A DNA stretch of 64,000 nt from Pseudomonas sp. RIT623 (GCF_004519305.1 NZ_SOZA01000001.1:124001-188000); one strand, 5' to 3'; numbered from the stretch's first letter, positions 34,497-45,561 are shown. Program-made: numbers and translations. The notes: a model not told the origin generated them from the letters alone.

Positions 34497-35107
34497 TCCC
34501 GTCGCTGCGCCTGGCCGCGCTGGCCGCCACCTTGGGCCTGGTCTCGGCCTGCTCGATCCTGCCGCAGAGCGAGCCTGTGGATGTCTACCGCCTGCCGGTG
34601 GGCCAGGCCACGGCCAACGCCGCGCCGCTGGACTGGTCGTTGCGCCTGAACAAGCCGCTAACCAGCGAAGCCCTGGCCGGCCCGCGCATCGCGGTGATCC
34701 CCCAGGGTGACGTGATCAGCAGCTACAAGGGCGCGCGCTGGAGCGACCCGGTGCCGATGCTGCTGCGCAACCGCCTGCTCGACGGTTTCCAGCGTGACGG
34801 CCGAGTACAGCGCCTGAGCGCCGACGACAGCAATCTGCAGGCCGACTACGAACTGGGCGGTGAGCTACAGGCGTTCCAGAGCGAATACCACGCGGGCGCC
34901 CAACTGGAAGTGGTGATCCGCTACGATGCCCGGTTGGTGCAGGGGCGCAACCAGCGCATCCTCGCCAGTCAGCGCTTCGAAGTACGCCAGCCATTGAACG
35001 ACGGCAAGGTACCGGCCGTGGTCGCCGGCTTTGGCGCGGCCAGTGACACACTGACGCGCCAGGTGATCGCCTGGACGGTCGCCCAGGCTCAGGCGAAGAA
35101 CCAGTAG
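34493..35107 (+). CDS. ABC-type transport auxiliary lipoprotein (PqiC-like)
   Basis: An outer-membrane lipoprotein of 204 residues with the lipobox LVSAC (Cys20). It resembles the PqiC/ABC_trans_aux (DUF330) family: PQSEPVDVYRLP, GPRIAVIPQGDVISSYKGARWSDPVPMLLRN, and ending with a TLTRQVIAW helix. It probably docks the MCE needle at the outer membrane. It is the last gene of the operon of four. Its 3' end overlaps the convergent SpmAB-like gene by 19 bases. Confidence 0.88.
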   Translation: MIPSLRLAALAATLGLVSACSILPQSEPVDVYRLPVGQATANAAPLDWSLRLNKPLTSEALAGPRIAVIPQGDVISSYKGARWSDPVPMLLRNRLLDGFQRDGRVQRLSADDSNLQADYELGGELQAFQSEYHAGAQLEVVIRYDARLVQGRNQRILASQRFEVRQPLNDGKVPAVVAGFGAASDTLTRQVIAWTVAQAQAKNQ

Positions 35108-36318
35108 CAGACGAAGATCGCCGCGATCACCCCGGACAACTCGGCCAGCAGGGCGCAGCCAACGGCGTGGCGCACGCGCTGGATACCCACCGCGCCGAAG
35201 TAGACGGCCAGCACGTAGAAAGTGGTCTCGGTGCTGCCCTGGATGGTCGCGGCCACCAGCGCCGGGAAGCTGTCGACGCCATGAGTCTGCATGGTCTCGA
35301 TCAACATGGCTCGCGCCGCGCTGCCGGAGAACGGCTTGACCAGCGCGGTTGGCAGGCCCTCGACGAAGCGGGTGTCCAGGCCCAGCCAGCCCACCGCATG
35401 GCGGATGCCGTCCAGGGCCAGCTCCAGGGCACCCGAGGCACGCAGCACACCAACCGCCACCAGCATCGCCACCAGGTAGGGCAACACCCCCTTGGCCACG
35501 TCGAAGCCTTCCTTGGCGCCTTCGATGAAGGCTTCGTACACCTGCACCCGTTTCAACGCGCCAATCACCAGGAACACGATGATCACCCCGAACAGCGTGA
35601 GGTTGCCGAGGATCGACGACAAGCCGGCCAGGGCCACGGCTGACAAACTGCCGAGCAACGCCATGAAGCCGCCCAGCAACAACGCGCCGGGGATCAGGTA
35701 GGCGAGCACCACCGGGTCCCACAGGCGCAAGCGCTGCATCACCGCCACCGACAGCAGGCCGACCAGGGTAGAAACGCTGGTGGCCAGCAGGATCGGCAGG
35801 AACACCAGGGTCGGGTCGGTAGCGCCTTGCTGGGCGCGGTACATGAAGATGGTCACCGGCAGCAGGGTCAGCGACGAGGCGTTGAGCACCAGGAACAGGA
35901 TCTGCGCGTTGCTCGCCGTGCTGCTGCTGGGGTTGAGCTCCTGCAACGCACGCATGGCTTTGAGGCCGATCGGCGTGGCGGCGTTGTCCAGGCCCAGGCC
36001 GTTGGCGGCGAAGTTCATGGTGATCAGGCCCAGGGCCGGGTGGCCCGGCGGTACCTCCGGCATCAGCCGGGCGAACAGCGGGCCAAGGACCTTGGCCAGC
36101 CATTCGACGATGCCGGCCTTCTCGGCGATCTTGAGAAAGCCCAGCCACAATGTCAGGGTGCCGAACAGCAGGACCATGACCTCCACCGACAACTTGGCCA
36201 TGGCGAAGATGCTCTCGACCATGGCGGCGAAGATGCCAGCGTTGCCGCCTACCAGCCACTGGGCCAGGGCGGAGATGGCCGCCACCAGGAAAAAGCCGAG
36301 CCACAGGCCGTTGAGCAT
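35089..36318 (-). CDS. SpmA/SpmB-like nucleoside-recognition (Gate) membrane protein
   Basis: A polytopic protein of 409 residues uniting two Gate domains, related to sporulation proteins SpmA (N-terminal half) and SpmB (C-terminal half) but here in a non-spore-former. The N-terminal half has NFAANGLGLDNAATPIGLKA, the C-terminal half KPFSGSAARAMLIE and GSTETTFYVLAVYFG. The transport role is not established. GGGGGA precedes ATG 36318, and the longer frame crosses a REP. The C-terminal codons overlap the convergent lipoprotein gene. Confidence 0.82.
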   Translation of the reverse strand: MLNGLWLGFFLVAAISALAQWLVGGNAGIFAAMVESIFAMAKLSVEVMVLLFGTLTLWLGFLKIAEKAGIVEWLAKVLGPLFARLMPEVPPGHPALGLITMNFAANGLGLDNAATPIGLKAMRALQELNPSSSTASNAQILFLVLNASSLTLLPVTIFMYRAQQGATDPTLVFLPILLATSVSTLVGLLSVAVMQRLRLWDPVVLAYLIPGALLLGGFMALLGSLSAVALAGLSSILGNLTLFGVIIVFLVIGALKRVQVYEAFIEGAKEGFDVAKGVLPYLVAMLVAVGVLRASGALELALDGIRHAVGWLGLDTRFVEGLPTALVKPFSGSAARAMLIETMQTHGVDSFPALVAATIQGSTETTFYVLAVYFGAVGIQRVRHAVGCALLAELSGVIAAIFVCYWFFA

Positions 36319-36379
36319 CCGTGTAGTCCCCCGTGAAAAATGCCCGAATGATAGCGCAAACTGGCATTGCACTGCCCTT

Positions 36380-36461
36380 GTAGGAACCGGCTTGCCGGCG
36401 AACACCGGCAAGGCCGGTGCCACATTCGCGTCGCCTGATTCGCCGGCAAGCCGGCTCCTAC
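36380..36461. repeat. REP-type inverted repeat, GCCGGC family
   Basis: GTAGGAACCGGCTTGCCGGC (36380) and the complement TTCGCCGGCAAGCCGGCTCC (36439) form arms of about 23 bases with 36 bases between. This is a third REP family, distinct from the CCGCTCCTAC and CCCGCTCCCAC units, lying between the SpmAB-like and gltP genes. Confidence 0.85.
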
Positions 36462-36487
36462 GGGGGCCATGTCGCCCTGCATAATGC

Positions 36488-36512
36488 AAAAAGCCCCGAC
36501 CAGGTCGGGGCT
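36488..36512 (-). terminator. intrinsic terminator of gltP
   Basis: Read on the minus strand, AGCCCCGACC and its complement form a hairpin that ends in TTTTT, 20 bases after the gltP stop. Confidence 0.88.
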
Positions 36513-36532
36513 CTTCGTTCAGCGCAAAAGGC

Positions 36533-37867
36533 TTACTGGTTGACGGTCTTGCCCGCCACCGACGCTGGCTGGGCGCCTTTGGCCAGCACCAGCGACTGGT
36601 AGTACGCCTCGCCCTTCTCGGCGTCGTACATGCCCTGCCACTTGGCGATGACCACCGCGGCCAGGGCGTTGCCCACCACGTTCAGCGCGGTACGGGCCAT
36701 GTCCATGATGCGGTCGACACCGGCAATGAAGGCCAGGCCTTCGAGCGGAATGCCCACGCTGCCCAGGGTGGCCAGCAGCACCACGAACGACACGCCCGGC
36801 ACGCCGGCGATGCCCTTGGAGGTGACCATCAGGGTCAGCACCAGCAGCAACTGCTGGCTCCACGACAGGTCAATACCGTACAGCTGGGCGATGAAGATCG
36901 CCGCGATGCTCTGGTACAGGGTCGAGCCGTCGAGGTTGAACGAGTAGCCAGTCGGCACCACGAACGAGCAGATCGACTTCGGCGCACCGAACTTCTCCAT
37001 CTTCTCGATCACGCGCGGCAGCACGGTCTCGGAGCTGGAGGTGGAGTAGGCGAGGATCAGCTCGTCTTTCATGATGCGCATGATGCGGATGATCGAGAAA
37101 CCGAACACGCGCGCCACCAGGCCCAGCACCATGAAGGCGAAGAAAGCGATGGCGAAGTACACCAGCAGCACCAGCTTGGCCAGCGGCAGCAGCGAGGCGA
37201 AGCCGAAGTTGGCGACGGTGGCGGCGATCAGGGCGAACACGCCGATCGGGGCGTAGTTCATGATCATGTGGGTGACCTTGAACATGGTCTCCGACACACC
37301 CTGGAAGGTACGCACCAGCGGCTCGCGCAGGTCGGCGTTGAGGCTCGACAAGCCCATGCCGAACATCACCGAGAAGAAAATGATCGGCAGCATTTCGCCA
37401 CGCATCAGCGCCGCGAAAATGTTCGACGGGATCAGGTTGAGCAGAGTCTCGATGAACGCGTGCTCATGCTGCACCTCGGCCGCGGTGGCCTGGTACTTGG
37501 AGATGTCGACGGTGCCCAGGGTGCTCATGTCGATGCCGGCGCCCGGATGGAACACATTGGCCAGGACCAGGCCGACGACGATGGCGATGGTGGTCACCAC
37601 CTCGAAGTAGATGATGGTCTTCAGACCGATGCTGCCCAGTTTCTTCGCGTCGCCAACCCCGGCGATGCCCACGATCAGCGACGAAATCACGATCGGGACG
37701 ACGATCATCTTGATCAGGCGAATGAAGATGTCGCCGGCAGGTTGGAGGACGTTGCTGATCCACCATGCCTTTTCTGCACTGAAATGATTCAGTAGCGCGC
37801 CGACTGCAACGCCCAGCAACAGACCGATGACGATCTGCCAGGCGAGGCTCAGTTTTGCCTTCTTCAT
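36533..37867 (-). CDS. gltP: proton/glutamate (dicarboxylate) symporter
   Basis: This inner-membrane DAACS-family symporter has 444 residues. The first helical hairpin carries STSSSETVLPRVIEKM (about 273-288). NLDGSTLYQSIAAIFIA is in helix 7, and the second hairpin follows. It imports glutamate, aspartate or C4-dicarboxylates with H+ or Na+. The Thr/Glu pattern fits GltP more than DctA. AAGGGT precedes ATG 37867, preferred over a start 38 codons earlier. Several palindromes lie in the 700-base upstream gap, which suggests regulation. Confidence 0.86.
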   Translation of the reverse strand: MKKAKLSLAWQIVIGLLLGVAVGALLNHFSAEKAWWISNVLQPAGDIFIRLIKMIVVPIVISSLIVGIAGVGDAKKLGSIGLKTIIYFEVVTTIAIVVGLVLANVFHPGAGIDMSTLGTVDISKYQATAAEVQHEHAFIETLLNLIPSNIFAALMRGEMLPIIFFSVMFGMGLSSLNADLREPLVRTFQGVSETMFKVTHMIMNYAPIGVFALIAATVANFGFASLLPLAKLVLLVYFAIAFFAFMVLGLVARVFGFSIIRIMRIMKDELILAYSTSSSETVLPRVIEKMEKFGAPKSICSFVVPTGYSFNLDGSTLYQSIAAIFIAQLYGIDLSWSQQLLLVLTLMVTSKGIAGVPGVSFVVLLATLGSVGIPLEGLAFIAGVDRIMDMARTALNVVGNALAAVVIAKWQGMYDAEKGEAYYQSLVLAKGAQPASVAGKTVNQ

Positions 37868-38596
37868 GTCATTACCCTTTGTTGTAGTGGTCACGAGCAT
37901 CGGTCTGAAAAGCGCATCCCAGAGCCTTGGAAAGGATCTTGGATGACAACTTTGCGGGCCGCTGCCCCTCTGTAAGGACACCGCGAGCGAGCTTGACTGG
38001 CGCTCGGGCCGAGGAAAAAGGCGGCAACTATTGCGATGCGGGGAGGGGGCAGTCTAATGCCGGAAACGACTACCCTATGCCGAATCGGCATGATACCGGA
38101 AGGCAAAATCGGGCATCGCCAAGCCCTTGATTTTCAACGTTCGGATTTCCGAACAAGACCAAAACGCCATTTTCCGGCAGATTTGGCGGGGTGACGATAT
38201 GGGTGGACGTGGCGTGTTCGACAATCCGAATGGCTGAAATGCCACTCAAGCTGACGTGTCGGACAGGTAAAAAAATTTCGATGTACGGTAGCGACAAAAT
38301 GTGTCTGAGAAAAATGTCGCCCGTATATAGGAAAGGATTCCTACATAAGGCGCTTCGGAAGCCAGATCAGTCACACCCAAATGCGCGCCAACCGACCTGC
38401 AACTTCCGATGCCACCTTCTCCTGACCCGGCCCATGACGGAGGCACTCCCTGTGCCCCTAGGCCACTCCGATCCTGCAACAATCAGAACAGCCCGGCCCC
38501 CTGGTCATGCGCTACCCCTCCTCGGGGCGGCGCATCATAGAAGCCAGAAAGATAAAAAGGTTCAGCTTCTATAGCGTTACAGCGCGCGACCGTTGG
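37868..38596. other. long gap upstream of gltP with palindromes
   Basis: No gene is supported in these 730 bases. Open frames at 38191-38574 (plus) and 38246-38482 (minus) have no signal, family or good ribosome binding site. Two palindromes stand out: ATGCCGAATCGGCAT (38077-38091) and GTTCGGATTTCCGAAC (38139-38154). The middle (38120-38330) is AT-rich with TGTC-G repeats, and probably holds the gltP promoter region and its operators. Confidence 0.5.
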
Positions 38597-39067
38597 TCAG
38601 TACCAGTTCGGGTCGCGCTTGAGTTGCTCTTGCAACAAGGCCTTCATGCCGTCGTCCGGCTTGCCCAGCCAGCGGTAGTCCGCATGGCGGGTAGGCGACT
38701 TGTCCGTGGGCAAGCCTTCGGGCACTTCCACGAGCATCCCGTAGGCATCGTCCTTGTCCCAGCTGAATGCGACGATCAGGCGCTTGTAGGTGCACTTGTC
38801 CTCAGCTTCGCATAGCGGTCCGACCAGGTAGCGATCGCCATCCTCGGTCACCGCCGACATCTGCTGCGCCGAGCTGCCGCTGAGGTTGATCACCCACTCG
38901 GGCAAGCGTTCTTCATCCTTGATGGTCTTCTGCCAGGTCTGGCGGTATTCCGGGTCGCTGCCCAGCAGCTGGTTGACCCGGGCCTGGCCGTCGTTGGCGG
39001 CCATCACCGCCGTGCCACCGCCCAGCAACAGGGCGGTGACCAGCAGCTTGGGGAGCATCCTGCCCAT
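38597..39067 (-). CDS. Ivy-family (inhibitor of vertebrate lysozyme) protein
   Basis: A periplasmic protein of 156 residues with signal peptide ending GGGTAVMAA. It resembles Ivy by length and by the disulphide loop CEAEDKC, where the E. coli inhibitor has CKPHDC, followed by KRLIVAFSWDKDDAYGMLVEV. Ivy inserts that loop into the active site of C-type lysozyme. The key His is absent here, so inhibition is uncertain. AGGGG precedes ATG 39067. It directly follows the DUF1328 gene (5-base gap). Confidence 0.8.
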   Translation of the reverse strand: MGRMLPKLLVTALLLGGGTAVMAANDGQARVNQLLGSDPEYRQTWQKTIKDEERLPEWVINLSGSSAQQMSAVTEDGDRYLVGPLCEAEDKCTYKRLIVAFSWDKDDAYGMLVEVPEGLPTDKSPTRHADYRWLGKPDDGMKALLQEQLKRDPNWY

Positions 39068-39072
39068 GATCG

Positions 39073-39279
<207 letters not shown>

Positions 39280-39564
39280 TCAGAACACCCAGCGTTCCTG
39301 AGGCTCGACACGTTCAAGCACTGCCGGCGCGGCGTCGCCCTGGGGCAGCGGTTCGGCGGCCCGAACCAAGGTGTTGCCGGTAGTGGCCCTCAACTGCGTC
39401 AACAGGGCGGTCTGCGCCGCCACCTGCTCGGCCAGCCGAGCGGTCTGCCAGCTGTAGTACGCCTGGCCGGCCGCCAGGGTGAGCAATACGGCCATGCCAA
39501 GGAACAGCAGCTGACGCAGCGGCCAGTCGGTGACCTGTGCGCGGTTGACGTTGTGGCGATTCAT
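39280..39564 (-). CDS. single-pass membrane protein of unknown function
   Basis: A 94-residue protein with one membrane helix (about 17-37, LRQLLFLGMAVLLTLAAG). A coiled-coil-like segment follows (QTARLAEQVAAQTALLTQLRA), then a Pro/Glu tail ending ERWVF. It probably faces the periplasm with its C-terminus. GGAGG precedes ATG 39564. No family is recognised. It lies 45 bases before the DUF1328 gene on the same strand. Confidence 0.68.
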   Translation of the reverse strand: MNRHNVNRAQVTDWPLRQLLFLGMAVLLTLAAGQAYYSWQTARLAEQVAAQTALLTQLRATTGNTLVRAAEPLPQGDAAPAVLERVEPQERWVF

Positions 39565-39738
39565 GCCGGCTCCTCCTGCTGTACTTGTTATCCATGCTGG
39601 AAGGACTGTTGCAGGCTGCATGCCAGTGTTTACTATCTAAAAAAATACTTACAAATCAGATACTTAACTGTTAATCAGAAAAACCTAAAGGACGTATCCT
39701 GCACGATGCCGGCTAGCGAACCGTGCGAATTGCACGAT

Positions 39739-40560
39739 TCAGCCTTCCACCTTGGTCGCCACCTTCAGCAGGTCGGCGTCCACACCACGCACACCGACTA
39801 TCTGCCGCGCCACCTCCACGGCGATGGTCTTCTGCTCGCTGCTGACCACCTCGCCGGCCAGCCTGACCAGCCCCTGCTCGCTGGCAACCTTGAGGTTCAG
39901 GCCGTCGAGGTTGCGGCTGAAGCGATAGCTGGCCTGGATCTTGTCCACTATCCAGCTATCGCTGGGCTGCGGGCCATCCGGCGCATCCACCGGCACCTCC
40001 CGAGCCCTGGCCAGCGCGGTGCTGTCCAGGCTGACCAGGTTGTTGACCAGGTGCACGCCGGTGCTGGTGCGCGCCAACACACCGGCCAGTTCCTTGGCCT
40101 GCGGGCTGTCCACCTTGCCGCGCAAGGTCACCACGCCGTCGCGGCTTTGAACCTCGATGGGGGCCTTTTCCGTCACCCGGCTCCACAACAAACGGGCACG
40201 AATCACCGCGGCCAAGGTGGCGTCCTCCAGGCGCTGGGCATAAGCCCGCAGCTCCAGTGGCCGCTCCACCAGTTGCGGATTGACCCGCAGTTGGTTGTCG
40301 ACCTGTTCCACGCCACGGGTGGCCAACGCCACCTGCTCGGCCAAGGCGCGCTCTACCGGGTTCTCGACTTCGCCGGTCAGCCGTGCCCGCTGGCCATCGA
40401 CCTGCACCTTTATAGAGAAGGGATTGAGCATGCGATTGAGTGACAACGCCGTCTGCAGGGCGCCTTCCAGGCGGGCATCCTGCACCGGGTCGGCCAGCGC
40501 CGGGGCAATCATCGGGAGCAGGCAGGCAGCCAGCGCGGTCATTCGGAGGGAACGAAACAT
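39739..40560 (-). CDS. BON-domain periplasmic protein
   Basis: An exported protein of 273 residues with signal peptide (1-23, ending APALA). It has three BON-type repeats (about 28-100, 112-180 and 205-272), each with the glycine-centred pattern, as in DGVVTLRGKVDSPQAKELAGV and QGLVRLAGEVVSSEQKTIAVE. BON proteins such as OsmY bind phospholipid and stabilise the envelope under stress. AAGGAG precedes ATG 40560. A sigma-54 promoter lies 40 bases upstream, facing this gene and next to algB. Confidence 0.86.
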   Translation of the reverse strand: MFRSLRMTALAACLLPMIAPALADPVQDARLEGALQTALSLNRMLNPFSIKVQVDGQRARLTGEVENPVERALAEQVALATRGVEQVDNQLRVNPQLVERPLELRAYAQRLEDATLAAVIRARLLWSRVTEKAPIEVQSRDGVVTLRGKVDSPQAKELAGVLARTSTGVHLVNNLVSLDSTALARAREVPVDAPDGPQPSDSWIVDKIQASYRFSRNLDGLNLKVASEQGLVRLAGEVVSSEQKTIAVEVARQIVGVRGVDADLLKVATKVEG

Positions 40561-40599
40561 GAAGAGATCTCCTTGCGAATAGCTCAACCCAAGGCAGGC

Positions 40600-40614
40600 G
40601 CAAGCGGCGTGCCA
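40600..40614 (-). promoter_or_regulatory. sigma-54 (RpoN) promoter of the BON gene
   Basis: The minus strand reads TGGCACGCCGCTTGC, matching the RpoN consensus TGGCACG-N4-TTGC with the GG (-24) and GC (-12) elements correctly spaced. It ends 40 bases before the BON-gene ATG, which predicts a 5' leader of about 30 bases. An RpoN promoter needs an NtrC-type activator. The adjacent algB encodes one, so AlgB control is a testable suggestion. Confidence 0.8.
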
Positions 40615-40772
40615 GTGCAAAACAGGGAACCATCCTGCGGTTTATCAATCACTTAGCCATCATGAAGGCACTCAGCTAGCATGCATGGCGCGGAATCAAT
40701 CAGAATCGACCATGCAACTTGCCCGATTTTTCCGACACTAATTGAGACCAATCCCTAAGGAGCGCAGGAAAA

Positions 40773-42115
<1,343 letters not shown>

Positions 42116-42119
<4 letters not shown>

Positions 42120-43894
42120 GATGGCCGATGAAGCTGCGCACACGGCTGTTCCTCAGCATCTCTGCGCTGGTGACCGTGGCGCTGCTGGGCTTGCTGCTGG
42201 GGCTGGTCAGCGTGCTGCAGATGGCGACCCTGCAGCAGCGCCTGGTGCAGGACACCACCCACACCCTGTCCCTGGGCCTGCAACTGCGACAGAATCTCGG
42301 CGAACAGCTGAATCTGATGCTCGATCTGGACACCGATCCAAACAACTTGGTCACCTTGCAGAACCAGTTCCAGCACCTGCTCAACCAAGGCCTGGAGCAG
42401 GGTGGCGAGCGCACCGGGTTCAGCAAGGCCAGCAGCAACTACCAGGCCTTCCTCCAGGCCTACCGCGACAGCCCGGTACCGGCCCGCAGCATGGGGGTCG
42501 AGCAGCCGCTGGGCGCGGCGTTCAACCAGGTGCGCAACGACCTGATCGACTCGCACAAGCAGGCCCTGGAGCACATCACCCGCAGCGAGGAACAGTCCCG
42601 CGACCACGCCCTGCTGGTCGGCGGCGTCCTCGGCCTGATGGGCCTGACCGTGCTGGTCCTGGGTTTCATTACCGCGCACAACATCGCCCGGCGCTTCGGC
42701 CAGCCGATCGAGGCCCTGGCCAAAGCCGCCGACCAGGTCGGCCAGGGCAACTTCGACGTGACCCTGCCGGTCACCCAAGCCACCGAGCTCAACCAGCTGA
42801 CCCGGCGCTTCGGGCTGATGGCCGATGCCCTGCGCAAGCACCAGGCCACCAATATCGACGAGTTGCTGGCCGGGCAGCAGCGGCTGCAAGCCGTGCTTGA
42901 CAGCATCGACGACGGGCTGTTGATCATCGACCGCCAGGGGCGCCTGGAACACCTCAACCCGGTAGCCCAGCGCCAGCTCGGCTGGGACCCCAGCCGCCTG
43001 GGGGTAAGCCTGGCCGAGGCCCTGCAACGCCCAGAGCTGGAGCAGCAACTGCGCCAGGTGCTGCGCGGTGGCAGCCTGGATCGCCCGCCCGACGACCTGA
43101 GCTTGGAGGTGGACGAGGAAAGCCGCCTGCTGACCTACAGCCTGACGCCGGTCAGCCACCCCGAGGGGCCGATTCTCGGGGCGGTGATGGTGCTGCACGA
43201 TGTCACCGAGCAACGCGCCTTCGAGCGGGTGCGCAGCGAATTCGTGCTGCGTGCCTCCCACGAGCTGCGCACGCCGGTCACCGGCATGCACATGGCGTTC
43301 GGCCTGCTGCGCGAACGCGTCAGCTTCCCGCCCGAAGCGCGCGAGACCGACCTGCTGGAGACCATTGGCGAGGAGATGCAGCGCCTGACCCAGCTGATCA
43401 ATGACCTGCTGAACTTCTCACGCTACCAGAGCGGCCTGCAGAAACTGGAGCTGCAACCGTGCAACCTCGGCGAGCTGTTCGAGCGCGCCCAGGCGCGCTT
43501 CGCCGAGCAGGCCACGACCAAGCAGGTCGAACTGGTTGCCGAACTGGAGCCGCCACTGCCGCGGATCCAGGCCGACATCGCCCAGCTCGACCGAGTGCTG
43601 GACAACCTGCTGCACAACGCGATCCGCCATACCGGCAGCGGCGGGCGCATTCGTCTGCATGCGCGTCGGCACGCCGAACGGGTGATCATCAGTGTCGAGG
43701 ACAGCGGCGAGGGTATCGCCTATGGCCAACAGGGGCGGATTTTCGAGCCCTTCGTGCAGGTTGGCCGCAAGAAAGGCGGGGCGGGGTTGGGCCTGGCGCT
43801 GTGCAAGGAAATCGTACAGCTGCATGGCGGGCGCATGGGGGTGTTCTCCCGGCCAGGGCAGGGCACGCAGTTCTACATGGCCTTGCCGGTCTGA
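42116..43894 (+). CDS. kinB: sensor histidine kinase KinB
   Basis: The cognate kinase of AlgB has 592 residues. Two helices (about 11-34 and 165-188) flank a periplasmic helical domain. HAMP and PAS segments follow, then the HisKA domain with His near residue 382 (RASHELRTPVTGM). The HATPase_c domain carries LLHNAIRHTGSGG, VEDSGEGI and GAGLGLALCKEIV. ATG 42116 overlaps the algB stop as ATGA, and a second ATG 12 bases on is possible. KinB acts largely as an AlgB phosphatase and restrains alginate production in P. aeruginosa. Confidence 0.94.
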
Positions 43895-43932
43895 CATGCC
43901 CTGCAGGGTGCCGCTGGCACGCGAGGGTAGCC

Positions 43933-45561
43933 TCAAGGCTCATCGTCGATGCGCCGGCCCGCCACCCGCCGACCGCGGGTGATCAACTCGGCGAACTGAC
44001 GGGCATTCAGCGGGTGGGCGAACAGCCAGCCCTGGCCATAGTGAACCCCCTCGGCGTTGAGCAGCACTGCCTGGTCCTCGCACTCGATGCCCTCGGCTAT
44101 CACCCGCAGGTGCAGGTCGTGGGCCATGCGGATGATGTGCGGGGCCACGCCGCTGCTGGCGGCATCGTGACCAAGGGCATCGATGAACGACTTGTCGATC
44201 TTCAGGCAGTCCACCGGCAAAGTCTGCAGATAAGCCAGGCTGCAATAGCCGGTACCGAAGTCGTCGATCAGCACCTGGTGTCCCACCGTGCGCAGGGCCT
44301 GCAGGTTGTCCCGAGCCACCACCACATCGATCAGGCCACGCTCGGTCACCTCGAAGGCTATCTGGCTGGCAGCCACCCGATGCTGCGCCAGCAGGCGCGC
44401 CGCCACCCGGCCGATACGCGGCACCATCACATCGCACGCCGCCAGGTTCACCGAGATATACAAATGCCGATTGGCCCGCAGCAACTGCCCCAGCTGCTCC
44501 AGCACCCGCTGCAGGACGAAGTCGGTGATCTGGCGAATCTGTCCGGTATTCTCCGCCAGCGGGATGAACAGCTCCGGGCTGGTCAGGCTGCCGTCCGGGC
44601 GGCGCCAGCGCACCAGGGCCTCGGCGCCCACGCAGCGGCGGCTGTCGAGCTCGAAGATTGGCTGGTACAGCACCTGCAGCTCGCCCCGGCGCAGGGCCTG
44701 TTGTAGTTCGGCACTCATCGAGCGCCGTTGCAGGATCAGTTGCAGCACCAGCCAGCCGATACAGCACGCCAGGACCAGGCTGCCGGGAAACAGCAGCCAG
44801 AGCATGCCATTGAGCTTTAGCGGCAGGCTGGCCCTGGGCGCGATCAGCACCAGCTGGTAGTCCGGCGACTTGGTCGCCATGCGGTACACCAGTCGGTCGG
44901 GCAGCTCGACCAGCGACTTGTTCGAGGGTGGTGGCCAATCGGCGATCGGTGGCCAGTGCTGTGTTGGGCCAAGCACCGGAATGGCGCGGGTGCTATGGTC
45001 CAGCACCACCAGCAGGCTGCCGCCGGCTGGCAAGTCGACCACGTCGGTGAGATGGCCCCTGGAGGTGGACACCATGAAATTGCCACGCCCGAGCATCAGC
45101 GCGGCGAGGTTCTCGTTGGGTTCGGTGGTGGTGTTGAGCCAGTAGCTGTAGGTCGGTCCCTGGATATCCGGGGTACGCAGCGGTTCGATGTTGCGCTCGC
45201 CACCGCGGTTGGAGCAAGCCTGCGTGCCGTTCACGTACGCCGCCTCATAGATGAAGCGCGACTTCAGCGCCACCTGCTGCAACTGCGCCAGCATGGTCGC
45301 ATCGCAACCGCGCAGGGGCTGCGCCTGCAATTGGTCGACCGCCTCGCGCAACTGGCCGAACACTTGCTCGAGGCGCTCGAGAAAGCGCTCGCCCTGGGCA
45401 TACATCTGGGCGCTTTCGCTCTGCTTCATCTGTTGCAGGGTCAACCCGACACTGGCGGCCAGCAACAGCGCGGCGCTGGCCAGGGCCGCGAGAGCGGCCA
45501 GCAGCCAGGGACGGTGGAAAAATTGACGCACCACGGCGAACAGGGCAGACATGCGCGGCAT
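43933..45561 (-). CDS. CSS-motif EAL-domain cyclic-di-GMP phosphodiesterase
   Basis: An inner-membrane c-di-GMP phosphodiesterase of about 542 residues. Two helices (near 20-42 and 250-275) bracket a periplasmic CSS-type sensor that has a Cys pair (RGCDATML and ACSNRG). The EAL domain keeps the catalytic set: GAEALVRW, SVNLAACD, FEVTERG, DDFGTGYCSL, LKIDKSF and EGIECED. In E. coli the CSS cysteines sense redox state through DsbA/DsbB, and dsbA lies 6 kb away. The start is uncertain: ATG 45561 or 45552, neither with a strong site. It is convergent with kinB. Confidence 0.87.
   Translation of the reverse strand: MPRMSALFAVVRQFFHRPWLLAALAALASAALLLAASVGLTLQQMKQSESAQMYAQGERFLERLEQVFGQLREAVDQLQAQPLRGCDATMLAQLQQVALKSRFIYEAAYVNGTQACSNRGGERNIEPLRTPDIQGPTYSYWLNTTTEPNENLAALMLGRGNFMVSTSRGHLTDVVDLPAGGSLLVVLDHSTRAIPVLGPTQHWPPIADWPPPSNKSLVELPDRLVYRMATKSPDYQLVLIAPRASLPLKLNGMLWLLFPGSLVLACCIGWLVLQLILQRRSMSAELQQALRRGELQVLYQPIFELDSRRCVGAEALVRWRRPDGSLTSPELFIPLAENTGQIRQITDFVLQRVLEQLGQLLRANRHLYISVNLAACDVMVPRIGRVAARLLAQHRVAASQIAFEVTERGLIDVVVARDNLQALRTVGHQVLIDDFGTGYCSLAYLQTLPVDCLKIDKSFIDALGHDAASSGVAPHIIRMAHDLHLRVIAEGIECEDQAVLLNAEGVHYGQGWLFAHPLNARQFAELITRGRRVAGRRIDDEP

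Noticed and set aside
38191..38574. 127-codon plus-strand open frame upstream of the Ivy gene
   Set aside because: No signal, no family, poor ribosome binding site and a composition unlike coding DNA here.
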